Shown piece after piece: positions 56,096 to 64,000 of a stretch of DNA of 64,000 nt. Position 1 is the stretch's first letter, and every line of letters starts with the position of its first letter. The notes below the pieces were generated by a model, which worked only from the letters and a program-made list of their open reading frames with translations, did not search any database and had not been told where the DNA came from. Origin of the DNA: Saprospiraceae bacterium (GTDB lineage Bacteria; Bacteroidota; Bacteroidia; Chitinophagales; Saprospiraceae); the NCBI GenBank assembly GCA_016719855.1, contig JADJYH010000085.1:30763-94762 (forward strand). The letters are read 5' to 3'. The translations under genes were made by a program, and so were the position numbers.

Positions 56096-56974
56096 TCAAG
56101 CGCTTTCAAAGCACCTCATGCTGATGCTGCCTCCGAGCACTTCTTCGTAGGTAAAATTCACAGCTTCATTTTTGTCCAAAAGCCCCAGCGTGTAGAGCAT
56201 GGGCAGGTAATGGTCGTTGGTGGGTACGGAGAGTTGCGCAGCCCGCCCGAAGGACTGGTAGTTGACCAATGCCTCATAATCGCCCGCCAGAATCCGCTGC
56301 TTCACGTACTCGTCGAACTCCACCGCCCAGTCGTATTTCTGTGAAAAATCTTGGAAAGTAACCAAGCGCAGGTTGTGTACGATGTTGCCGCTGCCAATGA
56401 TGAGAACCCCTTTTTCACGGAGGTTTTTCAGTTCAGCGGCCAGGGCGAAGTGCCACTGCGGCGGTTTGTTGTAGTCAATTGACATTTGGAAAACGGGAAT
56501 GTTGGCAGCGGGATAGATATGCTTCAAAATCGTCCAAGCACCGTGGTCGAAGCCCATCTCGTGGTCTTCGTGTACTTGGATGGACTTGACGTTTTCGACG
56601 ACTTGCTTCGCAAAATCGGGACTGCCGGGAGCGCTGTACTTGATTTTATACAATTCCTCAGGAAATCCGCCGAAGTCGCAAACCGTCTCCGGGGCAGGAC
56701 TGGTTGCTACCGAGGTGCTGCCCCTCGTGAGCCAGTGTGCCGAAATGACGAGGATGGCCTTGGGTCGTTCCCACCGTTGGCCGAGCGTGGCCAGTGTTTG
56801 GGTGAAATTGTTGTCCTCAATAGCGTTCATCGGGCTGCCGTGGCCGATGAAGACAACTGGCATCCGGTCGGAAGCGGGCAGTTCGCTGGCGGATTGATGG
56901 AATTGGCTGAGTTTCATGGCTGCGGCTCCTGCGGGTAGCAGGAGCAGTGATTTTAGGAAATTTTTACGGTTCAT
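56096..56974 (-). CDS. 4,5-DOPA-extradiol-type dioxygenase (LigB superfamily)
   Basis: 292 residues. The catalytic domain begins MPVVFIGHGSPMNAIEDN (metal-ligand His), continues ILVISAHWLTRGS, GFDHGAWTILKHIYP, VFQMSID and GVLIIGSGNIVHNLR, the YgiD/DODA family pattern with a single non-heme metal. Unlike most YgiD proteins, it has an N-terminal extension of about 35 residues (MNRKNFLKSLLLLPAGAAA) that looks like an export signal, possibly Tat-like because of RKNFLK. The natural substrate is unknown; zinc- or iron-dependent ring cleavage of catechols is the family activity. Confidence 0.9.
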   Translation of the reverse strand: MNRKNFLKSLLLLPAGAAAMKLSQFHQSASELPASDRMPVVFIGHGSPMNAIEDNNFTQTLATLGQRWERPKAILVISAHWLTRGSTSVATSPAPETVCDFGGFPEELYKIKYSAPGSPDFAKQVVENVKSIQVHEDHEMGFDHGAWTILKHIYPAANIPVFQMSIDYNKPPQWHFALAAELKNLREKGVLIIGSGNIVHNLRLVTFQDFSQKYDWAVEFDEYVKQRILAGDYEALVNYQSFGRAAQLSVPTNDHYLPMLYTLGLLDKNEAVNFTYEEVLGGSISMRCFESA

Positions 56975-57072
56975 GTAACAACACTTGAGTGATAGTAAAC
57001 GCTGTAAGTATTGGCTTGGTTGAGGGGCTTTTGTGGAGCAAAAAAGTAAAGTATGACTGTGTTTTCACAAAC

Positions 57073-57107
57073 AAAAAAAGCACACGAAAGACTCGTGTGC
57101 TTTTTTT
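57073..57107 (-). terminator. Terminator of the haloperoxidase-like gene
   Basis: A perfect 15-bp stem (AAAAAAAGCACACGA and its complement) with a 5-base loop, 22 bases beyond the minus-strand stop at 57129. Confidence 0.88.
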
Positions 57108-57128
57108 GAAGATGGTTGCCTAGTTGGC

Positions 57129-58508
57129 TTATTTCTTCCAAGGCAAATTGTTCACCCGGCGGCCACAGAGGTAGCCGAGATCGACGCCCACTTCACAGTC
57201 CATGCGCCAGTGTACGCCAAGCGGTATCCGGCTGAGTGCGTTTTCCTGGGCCATTTCATAAAAATTGTTGAAAAAACGGGGCGTACCATTGAACTCGGTG
57301 CGGCCTTCGTGCGAGCGGTCCAACATGCCGAAGTGGTTGCCGAACACATCGGTCAACACCTCAGCGCCTGCGCCGCCCATGGTCGAGTGGCCGGATGGAT
57401 ATGCTGGAAACGATGGTGTCATGCCTGTTTCACCGGTGAGCGGGTTTTTCAGTGTCGGCTCCCAGGTCGGGTCAATCAGCCGCTGGATATAGCTCTCCGG
57501 GCGCTCGAAGTTGTAAACGTATTTGGAGTGCCAGCAGGCCACGGCGGCGTCGTGGAGGGCAATGCCAAGTTTGGCGTAGCAGAAAAGGGCAGTTTCAAGG
57601 TTGGAATTGTCCTTTTCAATCACTTGGTTGGCGATGGAAATCCAGCGTGGGCCGGGGCTGAAGGTCAAGTTCACAAGGTCGTCGCTCCAGAAGAACGCTA
57701 TCCACTGACCATTTTCCCAGTTGTCGTCATTGATGGCATTTTTCGTTTCCAGGGCTTGTGCGTAGAGGGCGGACTGGTTGTCCTCGCTGTACTGGAGCGG
57801 TGCTTTACAAAGCTTATCGGCGGGCAGGATGGCGAAGGTGCGGGCGTTCCCCCAATTGGAGTACATCGGCTTGCCGGGGCCTGGTGCAGTGGGCACCCAG
57901 TCGCCGGGGCCATCGTAATGCGCCTGCCAGTCGTAGTTGCCGAACGGGTCGAGGTAAGCATCGTGGCCCATGGCGTCCGTCTTTGACCATTCCCAAACGG
58001 CCTCGGCCACGAGCGTACCATACTCCTTGGAGCGGGTGTACACTTTGTCGTTGGTTTCCGACTGGTATTTGCTGTCAAGGCTGCTTTCGAGGTCGGTCAT
58101 GCGGGTGAACATGTCGCTTGGTGGCGCTGGGAAAAACTTGTGCATCAAATCTGCGTACACAAAGTGAACCACCGTCGGCCAGTGGTACTCGGCGTTGTTT
58201 TCCACGGCCGGGATGGAGAGGCCTGGGTAGAGGCTTCGCATGGAGTTGTATTCGGGCATGCCTTTGACGCAAGCTTCGTAGGCGGCCAAGCCCATGTAAG
58301 CCAACGCCCGTGGTGCGGGGCCGGGACGGTAGCCGGGCGAGTAGCGCTCCACATCTAGGAACATTTGGTTCCATTTCAGGGCTGCATCCGCATCGTAATC
58401 TGCTACTTCGGCAGCGGCTGGGTCTTCATCTTTTACGCAGGAAGAAAAAAGAAAAGTAACCATGAAAAAGCCGAACAAAACGGCAAGGGTATTTCTCAAA
58501 AATGTCAT
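57129..58508 (-). CDS. Vanadium-dependent haloperoxidase / PAP2-superfamily lipoprotein
   Basis: 459 residues with lipoprotein-type signal (VTFLFSSC). The vanadate/phosphate pocket is complete: K-x6-RP as KYVYNFERP, PSGH in FPAYPSGHSTMGG, and SR-x5-H-x3-D as SRIPLGVHWRMD. This is the layout of the vanadium haloperoxidase-like group rather than small PAP2 phosphatases, which are membrane-embedded. Whether it oxidises halides or dephosphorylates cannot be decided. A paralogue lies at 60915, on the other side of a two-component system. Confidence 0.88.
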   Translation of the reverse strand: MTFLRNTLAVLFGFFMVTFLFSSCVKDEDPAAAEVADYDADAALKWNQMFLDVERYSPGYRPGPAPRALAYMGLAAYEACVKGMPEYNSMRSLYPGLSIPAVENNAEYHWPTVVHFVYADLMHKFFPAPPSDMFTRMTDLESSLDSKYQSETNDKVYTRSKEYGTLVAEAVWEWSKTDAMGHDAYLDPFGNYDWQAHYDGPGDWVPTAPGPGKPMYSNWGNARTFAILPADKLCKAPLQYSEDNQSALYAQALETKNAINDDNWENGQWIAFFWSDDLVNLTFSPGPRWISIANQVIEKDNSNLETALFCYAKLGIALHDAAVACWHSKYVYNFERPESYIQRLIDPTWEPTLKNPLTGETGMTPSFPAYPSGHSTMGGAGAEVLTDVFGNHFGMLDRSHEGRTEFNGTPRFFNNFYEMAQENALSRIPLGVHWRMDCEVGVDLGYLCGRRVNNLPWKK

Positions 58509-58593
58509 AGGATTACAGGTTTAAATAAATGAAAATGTAGCTTTTGGTGGAGTGAGCGAAGGTGGCAAGTTGTTTTACTTGCAAAATGCGATG

Positions 58594-58601
58594 CAAATCT
58601 A
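58594..58601 (-). promoter_or_regulatory. Candidate -7 promoter element of the haloperoxidase-like gene
   Basis: On the minus strand this reads TAGATTTG (TAnnTTTG), about 86 bases before the start at 58508. It lies in the divergent gap shared with the response regulator, whose own promoter I could not place. Confidence 0.4.
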
Positions 58602-58715
58602 CCGCCACTTATTATTTTAATCTTATTTTACTGACAAAAATCAGCCTTGAAAATGAATAAAGTTGAAATTGTGCAAACAATGCCTGATTAAAAAAAGAGA
58701 TTTGAGCCAATAAAA

Positions 58716-59396
58716 ATGAAAGTACTCATCATTGAAGACGAAGTAAAAACGGTTCAGTCCCTAAAGAAAGGACTGGAGGAACACCAAATGACGGTTGAAT
58801 ACGCCTACGACGGCCTTACAGGCAAGCGCCTCGCCGAGGGAGGCAGCTTCGACGTCATCATTTCCGATGTGGTGATGCCCAAAATGACGGGCTTCGAACT
58901 GGTCAAAAACTTGCGCCAATCCGGCGTGGAAACGCCCATCCTGCTGCTAACGGCCATGAACGCCACCGACGACAAGGTGACTGGCTTCGAGGCTGGTGCC
59001 GACGACTACCTCGTGAAGCCCTTCGAGTTCAAGGAACTATTGGTGCGCATCCGGGCGCTCGCCCGCCGGGGCAAGGAGGGAATTGCACCCAAGTCCGTCC
59101 TCAGTTTTGCTGATCTCGAAATGAACCTCGATGCGAAAACTTGCCACCGCAGCGGCAAAAAAGTTGACCTCACGCCCAAGGAATTTGCACTGATGGAGTA
59201 CCTCATCCGCAACCAAGGCCGGGTGGTGTCCAAGACCGAAATCGCCGAAAAGGTCTGGGACATCAACTTTGACACCGGCACCAACGTCATCGAAGTGTAC
59301 GTCAGCTACTTGCGCAACAAGCTCGACCGCCCGTTCGACAAAAAACTGATACACACCATGTTTGGCCTCGGCTATGTGCTGAAGGAGGAGGAATGA
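58716..59396 (+). CDS. OmpR/PhoB-family response regulator
   Basis: 226 residues. The receiver domain shows the acidic pocket IIEDE, phospho-acceptor D51 in VIISDVVMPKMTG, T in LLLTAMNA and K in DDYLVKPFEF. The C-terminal winged helix is the OmpR type (VDLTPKEFALMEYLIRNQGRVVSKTEI, VYVSYLRNKLD). It is followed by its likely kinase 128 bases downstream, with a repeat hairpin in between. Targets unknown; the two flanking haloperoxidase-like genes are natural candidates. Confidence 0.95.
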   Translation: MKVLIIEDEVKTVQSLKKGLEEHQMTVEYAYDGLTGKRLAEGGSFDVIISDVVMPKMTGFELVKNLRQSGVETPILLLTAMNATDDKVTGFEAGADDYLVKPFEFKELLVRIRALARRGKEGIAPKSVLSFADLEMNLDAKTCHRSGKKVDLTPKEFALMEYLIRNQGRVVSKTEIAEKVWDINFDTGTNVIEVYVSYLRNKLDRPFDKKLIHTMFGLGYVLKEEE

Positions 59397-59520
59397 CAAG
59401 GAAAATGACAAGGAAAAAGGAAAAAGTACAAAGGAAAAAGTGGAGACCGTTGGATGCGGAATTGCTCCTAACTTTTTCCTTTGTACTTTGTACTTTTTCC
59501 TTTCCCCCTTTGTACTTTTG
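59395..59520. repeat. Hairpin with AAGGAAAAAGTAC-type words inside the two-component operon
   Basis: The left arm (59395-59441) carries AAGGAAAAAGG and AAAAAGTACAAAGGAAAAAG; the right arm (59471-59519) pairs over about 16 bases (ACTTTTTCCTTTGTAC) and then with slipped register. It overlaps the response-regulator stop and ends four bases before the kinase start. Confidence 0.85.
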
Positions 59521-59524
59521 AAAA

Positions 59525-60904
59525 ATGCAAATCCGAACCCGCCTGACAATACAGTTCATGCTCATCGTGGCAAGCATCATGCTGGTGGCGATGTTCTACA
59601 TCTATTTCCAGTTCAAGAACCACCTGCAAAACGAGTTTTACGGAAACCTGCGCTCCAAGGCCAACCTCACCGTGGGCGTGGTGGCGAGCAGGTTGGAGCG
59701 GGAAGGTCTTGCCGAATTGCCGAGTCTGGGTAATGCTAGTTCGTTCACCGCTTTTGCCGAAAATATATCCATTTTTGATGAAAAAGGCCGAAGGGTGTAC
59801 ACCTTCAATCCTTCGCCTTCCGACTTCGAATCAGCTACTCTCCAGGAAATCAACCACATGGGCGAATGCCGCTTCCCGCATGGCAAGTACAGTGCATTTG
59901 GAACCCGTTACATAGCCCCTTCAGGCAATTTGTACACCGTTACCGGCGAGGCTGTCTTCGACCCAGCGGAGCTGCAAAAACTTGCCCGTATTGTGGTTTT
60001 CGTGTTCTTGGCATTCTGCGGCCTGGTTGCCATCGGCGGCTGGTTTTTTGCGGGGCAGGCACTTTCGCCAGTGAGCCGCATCATGAACCAAGTGGACGCC
60101 CTGCTGCCCAGCGACATGAGCCGCCGCCTCGAGACCTCCAAAAACCAGGACGAACTGGCCCGGCTCGTCGTCACCTTCAACCGCCTGCTCGACCGCCTAC
60201 AGTCGGCCTTCAATGCCCAAAAACTTTTCCTCTCCAACATATCCCACGAGCTAAAAAACCCGCTCACCGTCATAATTGCGCAAACTGAAATCGCCCTGCA
60301 AAAAGACCGACCGGAAGCCGAGTACCGCCAAACCCTTCAATCCGTGCTGGATGATACCCGTGAGCTTAACCTCGTGTCCGACAAGTTGATGCAACTAGCG
60401 AAAATCACCGCCACCGGGCAGCAAGTGGAATTTGAAAAAATAAGGATTGACGAGGCTGTGTGGCAAGCAAAAGCGGCGCTCATAAAATCGCACCCCGACT
60501 ATAAAATCAACTTTGAAATCGTCAATTTGCCAGACAACGAGGAACTGCTATACGTGCAGGCCAACGAGCAACTGCTGCGCACGGCGCTGACCAACCTCAT
60601 GGACAACGGCTGCAAGTTCAGCCCCGACCGCCACGTGAAGGTGCGCCTCTCTTTTTTGAATGAAGGCAATGCCATCATCGAGATACATGACCAGGGGCCT
60701 GGCATCCCCGAAGACGAAGTACAGCTCGTGTTCGAGCCGTTTTACCGAAGCCCAAAAACCGACAAGGTCAAGGGAAGTGGCATCGGCCTGTCGCTCGTGG
60801 ACAGCATCGTAAAGTTGCACAATATTAAACTGAAGGTCTCGAACCGGCAGCCAAACGGAACCGTGTTTCGGTTGGAGTTCCCAATGCCAGCCTCAATAGT
60901 TTAA
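59525..60904 (+). CDS. Sensor histidine kinase
   Basis: 459 residues. Two membrane helices (about 8-28 and 154-176) enclose a periplasmic sensor of about 125 residues with no recognised domain. A HAMP segment follows (QALSPVSRIMNQVDALL), then the H-box with phospho-acceptor H241 (SNISHELKNPLTV), N-box (LMDNGCKFS), G1 (DQGPGIP), F (VFEPFYR) and G2 (GSGIGLSLV). Partner of the upstream OmpR-type regulator. The haloperoxidase-like gene begins 11 bases after its stop, probably in the same operon. Confidence 0.95.
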   Translation: MQIRTRLTIQFMLIVASIMLVAMFYIYFQFKNHLQNEFYGNLRSKANLTVGVVASRLEREGLAELPSLGNASSFTAFAENISIFDEKGRRVYTFNPSPSDFESATLQEINHMGECRFPHGKYSAFGTRYIAPSGNLYTVTGEAVFDPAELQKLARIVVFVFLAFCGLVAIGGWFFAGQALSPVSRIMNQVDALLPSDMSRRLETSKNQDELARLVVTFNRLLDRLQSAFNAQKLFLSNISHELKNPLTVIIAQTEIALQKDRPEAEYRQTLQSVLDDTRELNLVSDKLMQLAKITATGQQVEFEKIRIDEAVWQAKAALIKSHPDYKINFEIVNLPDNEELLYVQANEQLLRTALTNLMDNGCKFSPDRHVKVRLSFLNEGNAIIEIHDQGPGIPEDEVQLVFEPFYRSPKTDKVKGSGIGLSLVDSIVKLHNIKLKVSNRQPNGTVFRLEFPMPASIV

Positions 60905-60914
60905 AACATTGACA

Positions 60915-62279
60915 ATGAGTAGTTTATTTAAAAATAGGACGGTGAAGATATTGGTGCTGGTTGCTGTTTTGGCGCTGGCACTGCTCGCTTGGCGCGGTTT
61001 TTTTTCGGGCAATAAACTACTTGGCCAGCCAGACCCTGCCGTCGCCCTCATGCTCGATTGGCACGAACACGCCCTTCATGCCGAGCGCTTCACCGAAGGC
61101 TATCGTGCGCCCGTAGCGGCGAGAGTATACGCCTATTCTGGGATAGCCGCATGGGAGGCGTCCAGGTCCGTACTAAGCAATGAATTTCTCTCGCTTGCGC
61201 CTAGATATGAAGGTATGAAGGTTCCAATACCAGAACCAGGCGTGAAATACCACCTGCCTACGGTATTGAATGCCTGCTACAACACCATATTCCTAAAACT
61301 CTACATCGCTGCCCCCCGGAACGTTGAACAGGAGCGAAGGGAAGTGGAAAAAAAATGGACTGAGTACGCACTCCAAGAAATTGACTCAGCATCATACCGT
61401 GCTTCATCGGATTTTGGAAAAAAGGTGGCGATGGCCGTGTACGACTGGTCTGTCACTGATTCCATCGGCCACATGGCCAATCTACACAACTACGACCGGG
61501 TCTATACGCCACCGGTCGGCAACAGTTTTTGGCGGCCCTGCGAGGATTTCCCGATGCCTGCCTTGCTGCCACGGTGGGGTGGGAGCCGCACATTTATCGT
61601 CAACGCAAAAGAACATCTCGCTGCCCCATTACCGCCATTCTCAATGGAACCACAGTCGCCCTACTACGTGCAAGCGCTGGAAGTTTACACGATGAATTCA
61701 CCCTTGGCACCTGAAAATCAATGGATTGCGGAATTCTGGAGCGACGATTTCCCTGGCCTCACCTTCTCCTCCGCTGGCCGCTGGATTTCCATCACCGACC
61801 AAGTCGTGCGGCAGGAAAGGCCAACCCCAGCCAAGGCATTGGAGACCTATCTTCGGGTTGGCCTGGCACTCTCCGATGCGGCAGTGTCTTGCTGGTATTC
61901 GAAGTACCACTACAACCTGTTGCGTCCAGAAACCTTCATTCGGCAAACCATCCAACCCGATTGGCGCCCCATCGTGCATACGCCCTCTTTCCCGGCCTAC
62001 CCATCGGGCCATGCGATGCTTTCCGCAGCTACCGCCGAAGTGTTGACTCAACTTTACGGTAAAAAATATGAACTTACCGACCGCAGCCACGAGGGCCGTA
62101 CAGAGTTCAAGGGAAACCCCCGCAGCTTTCATTCCTTCTATGAAATGGTCTTTGAAAATGCCTCCTCCCGAATTGCCCTGGGCGTCCACTACCGCATGGA
62201 TTGCGACGAGGGAACCCGGTTGGGACTGGGCATTGGTAAAGAAGTGGCCGAATTGCCTTTGAAGACTCCCAAGATATGA
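60915..62279 (+). CDS. Vanadium-dependent haloperoxidase / PAP2-superfamily protein, second copy
   Basis: 454 residues from MSSLFKNRTVKILVLV, with one N-terminal membrane anchor (VLVAVLALALLAW) instead of a lipobox. The active-site set is complete: KYHYNLLRP, FPAYPSGHAML, SRIALGVHYRMD. It is clearly paralogous to the 57129 gene (both share DRSHEGRTEF and a FYEM-x-x-ENA stretch) but moderately diverged. It follows the histidine kinase closely and likely shares its transcript, which hints that the kinase senses something linked to the enzyme's substrate or product. Confidence 0.87.
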   Translation: MSSLFKNRTVKILVLVAVLALALLAWRGFFSGNKLLGQPDPAVALMLDWHEHALHAERFTEGYRAPVAARVYAYSGIAAWEASRSVLSNEFLSLAPRYEGMKVPIPEPGVKYHLPTVLNACYNTIFLKLYIAAPRNVEQERREVEKKWTEYALQEIDSASYRASSDFGKKVAMAVYDWSVTDSIGHMANLHNYDRVYTPPVGNSFWRPCEDFPMPALLPRWGGSRTFIVNAKEHLAAPLPPFSMEPQSPYYVQALEVYTMNSPLAPENQWIAEFWSDDFPGLTFSSAGRWISITDQVVRQERPTPAKALETYLRVGLALSDAAVSCWYSKYHYNLLRPETFIRQTIQPDWRPIVHTPSFPAYPSGHAMLSAATAEVLTQLYGKKYELTDRSHEGRTEFKGNPRSFHSFYEMVFENASSRIALGVHYRMDCDEGTRLGLGIGKEVAELPLKTPKI

Positions 62280-62389
62280 GTTTCGAGAGGCGGCTGTTAA
62301 ACTCGGCCTGCAGCTATTCTTGCTTCGCAAATTCAAAGTATTGCCTAATTTGGCGGTCAAAGTTTCGACCTAACCAAATTCAATTTCGT

Positions 62390-64000
62390 ATGTCTAAAAA
62401 TCTTACCGCCCTGTCCGGCAGAAAGGGCTTGACCGACAATCTCTTGGAATCCATCGGCAACCTGACCGAAACCCAGGGTTTTCTGAATAAAAATGATGCC
62501 GCCAGGTTGGCCGAGGAATACCTCGTCGGCGATGCAGCCGTGTACGGTGCCAGCACGTTTTACGACTTCACCCGCCCAGAAAACAAGGGGAAAAAAGTGT
62601 ACGTCTGCAACGGCAGTGCCTGCCGCGTGGCTGGTACGCAGGAGGCTGAAAGTCGCAGTTGGCGAAGCATTTCAAAGAAGCAGAAATCGGTGAAATGTGC
62701 TGCCTGGGCCGCTGCCACGAGAACAGCGCCTTCCACTTCGCTGGGCACAATTACTCCGGCGGAAACTTGCCCCGTTTGAAAACTCCGGACTGTGTGGGCT
62801 GCATGGACAGCTACAACGTTGGAGGCCATCGGGGCGGGCATTTGACCAAACCGTTCGCTTTTGGAGGAGCTTCGCAATGATTTGCAAAAATGCTGGCCAC
62901 CACGCCCGGAGGATTTGCTGGCGCAAATCAAGGCATCTGGCCTCCGGGGTAGGGTGGCGCAGGCTTTCCCATTGGCATCAAACTGGAAGGTTGCCGCAAG
63001 GCCGAGAGCAACCAAAAATACATCGTCTGCAATGCCGACGAGGGAGATCCCGGAAGTTATTCCGACCGTTATCTGCTTGAAAATCAGCCGATTGCAGTGT
63101 TGGTTGGCCTCATCATCGCAGGCTACGTGACCGGTGCCGACCGGGGGGTGATGTACATCCGCTTGAAGTACCCCGAGAGCATCGAGGTCATCAAACAGGC
63201 CATCGCCGACCTACAATCCGCTGGGCTGACGGGCACGGGGATCCTCGGGAGCAATTTCAATTTTGAGTTCAAAATCATCGAAGCAAGGGGTGCTTACATC
63301 TGCGGGGAGGAGACTGCGCTGCTGGCCAGCATCGAGGGTCAACGCCCAGAGGTGCGGGTGCGCCCGCCGTACCCCGTCAACTACGGCCTGTTTGGCAAGC
63401 CGACGGTCGTGAACAACGTGGAGACCCTTGCCAACCTTCATTTTATCGTGAAAAATGGCGGCGAGGCATTCGCCAAAATCGGCACCCAGCGCAGCAGCGG
63501 CACCAAGCTCGTCTCGCTCGACAGTGCTTTCCGTCGCCCCGGCATCTACGAAGTGGACATGGGAACGCCGCTCGCCACGGTGGTGGAGGAACTTGGCGGT
63601 GGCTTCAAACGACCGTGAAAGCCGCACATCGGCGGCCCGCTCGGTGGCCTCGTGCCAGTCCAAAAGATGTTCGACCTGACGGTGGATTTTGAGAGCTTCG
63701 CTCAAAACAGCTTCCTGCTCGGCCACGCCAGCATCGTCAGTGTGCCGGAAGAGTATCCGATGGTGGCTTACTTGGAGCACCTTTCGCCTTCCACGCGCGC
63801 AATAAGTTGCGGCAAGTGCTTCCCCTGTCGCATCGGTTCGGTGCGGGGCAAGGAGCTGCTGCAAAAAGCGCAAACCAGCGACTACAAGATTGACAATGAG
63901 CTGTTTACGGATTTGTTGGATACTATGAAAAAAGGCTCACTCTGTGCCCTCGGCGGCGGCATCCCGCTGCCTGTGATGAATGCGATGGCGCATTTTGGGG
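62390..64000 (+). CDS. NuoE-NuoF-like NAD(P)-linked flavoprotein fusion (broken, 3' partial)
   Basis: Start MSKNLTALSGRKG at 62390. A thioredoxin-like [2Fe-2S] NuoE part shows VCNGSAC and MCCLGRCHENSAF; a NuoF part follows with FMN site GAGFPIGIKLEGC and VCNADEGDPGSYSDRY, GAYICGEETALLASIEG, VNNVETLANL, and the [4Fe-4S] motif SCGKCFPCRIG ... SLCALGGG. The fusion resembles HoxF or FdsB-like diaphorase subunits. To follow it one must change frame near 62650, 62870 and 62950, and pass an in-frame TGA at 63616-63618 (GGGFKRP-stop-KPHIGGPLGG). Either the contig end is poor sequence or the gene is degenerating. It is cut by the window end. Confidence 0.75.

Noticed and set aside
63616..63618. Selenocysteine codon (in-frame TGA) in the NuoF-like gene
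   Set aside because: No NuoF family uses selenocysteine at this place, there is no visible SECIS-like hairpin directly after it, and the gene has other frame breaks nearby.

Overview
The window reads as chromosomal DNA of a GC-rich Bacteroidota, most likely a Saprospiria/Haliscomenobacter-Lewinella-type organism. The evidence is a large set of secreted proteins with type IX secretion (T9SS) C-terminal sorting domains of both the type A (FPNP...) and type B (gliding-motility-associated) kinds, a GldB lipoprotein, an Omp28-like protein, a choice-of-anchor B/PKD giant, and repeated TAnnTTTG -7 promoter motifs, the signature of the Bacteroidota housekeeping sigma factor. No phage, integrase, transposase, rRNA operon or CRISPR array is visible.

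Layout. 1-3.3 kb: 3' part of a CotH/lamin-tail/GEVED surface protein. 3.3-8.4 kb (minus): fumarylacetoacetase, a lipoprotein-like methyltransferase, a LolD/MacB-type ABC ATPase, its permease and an unknown protein, probably one transcript. 8.5-12.3 kb: secreted trypsin-like protease. 12.3-14.4 kb: gene-poor, AT-rich island holding a decayed GYF_2/DUF4339 gene, a nested palindrome and a small inverted-repeat element. 14.4-24.5 kb: PKD protein, unknown T9SS protein, beta-lactamase-family hydrolase, FadL-type porin, AnmK, cytochrome c. 24.6-28.9 kb: SWIM/SNF2 helicase, small protein plus HNH endonuclease. 28.9-37.6 kb: GldB, PorT-like barrel, MscS, a VapC-type toxin-antitoxin pair, Nudix hydrolase, serine hydrolase, RlmD. 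38-44 kb: lamin-tail T9SS protein divergent from dnaN, then an MsbA-type exporter. 44-56 kb: four more T9SS proteins, a PTPS-family enzyme, tRNA-Cys, and rsmI-purS-pssA. 56-62.3 kb: DODA-type dioxygenase and a two-component system flanked by two vanadium-haloperoxidase/PAP2 paralogues. 62.4-64 kb: a broken NuoE-NuoF-like fusion running off the end.

Two window-wide properties stand out. First, at least fourteen intergenic hairpins have arms built from degenerate 7-8 bp tandem words; the word differs between loci while the architecture is constant. Several arms supply the stop codon or last residues of the neighbouring gene. Second, around twenty genes need single-base frame corrections, mostly in homopolymers, to give full-length family members. 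This looks like uncorrected sequencing error rather than biology, and I have merged split reading frames accordingly.
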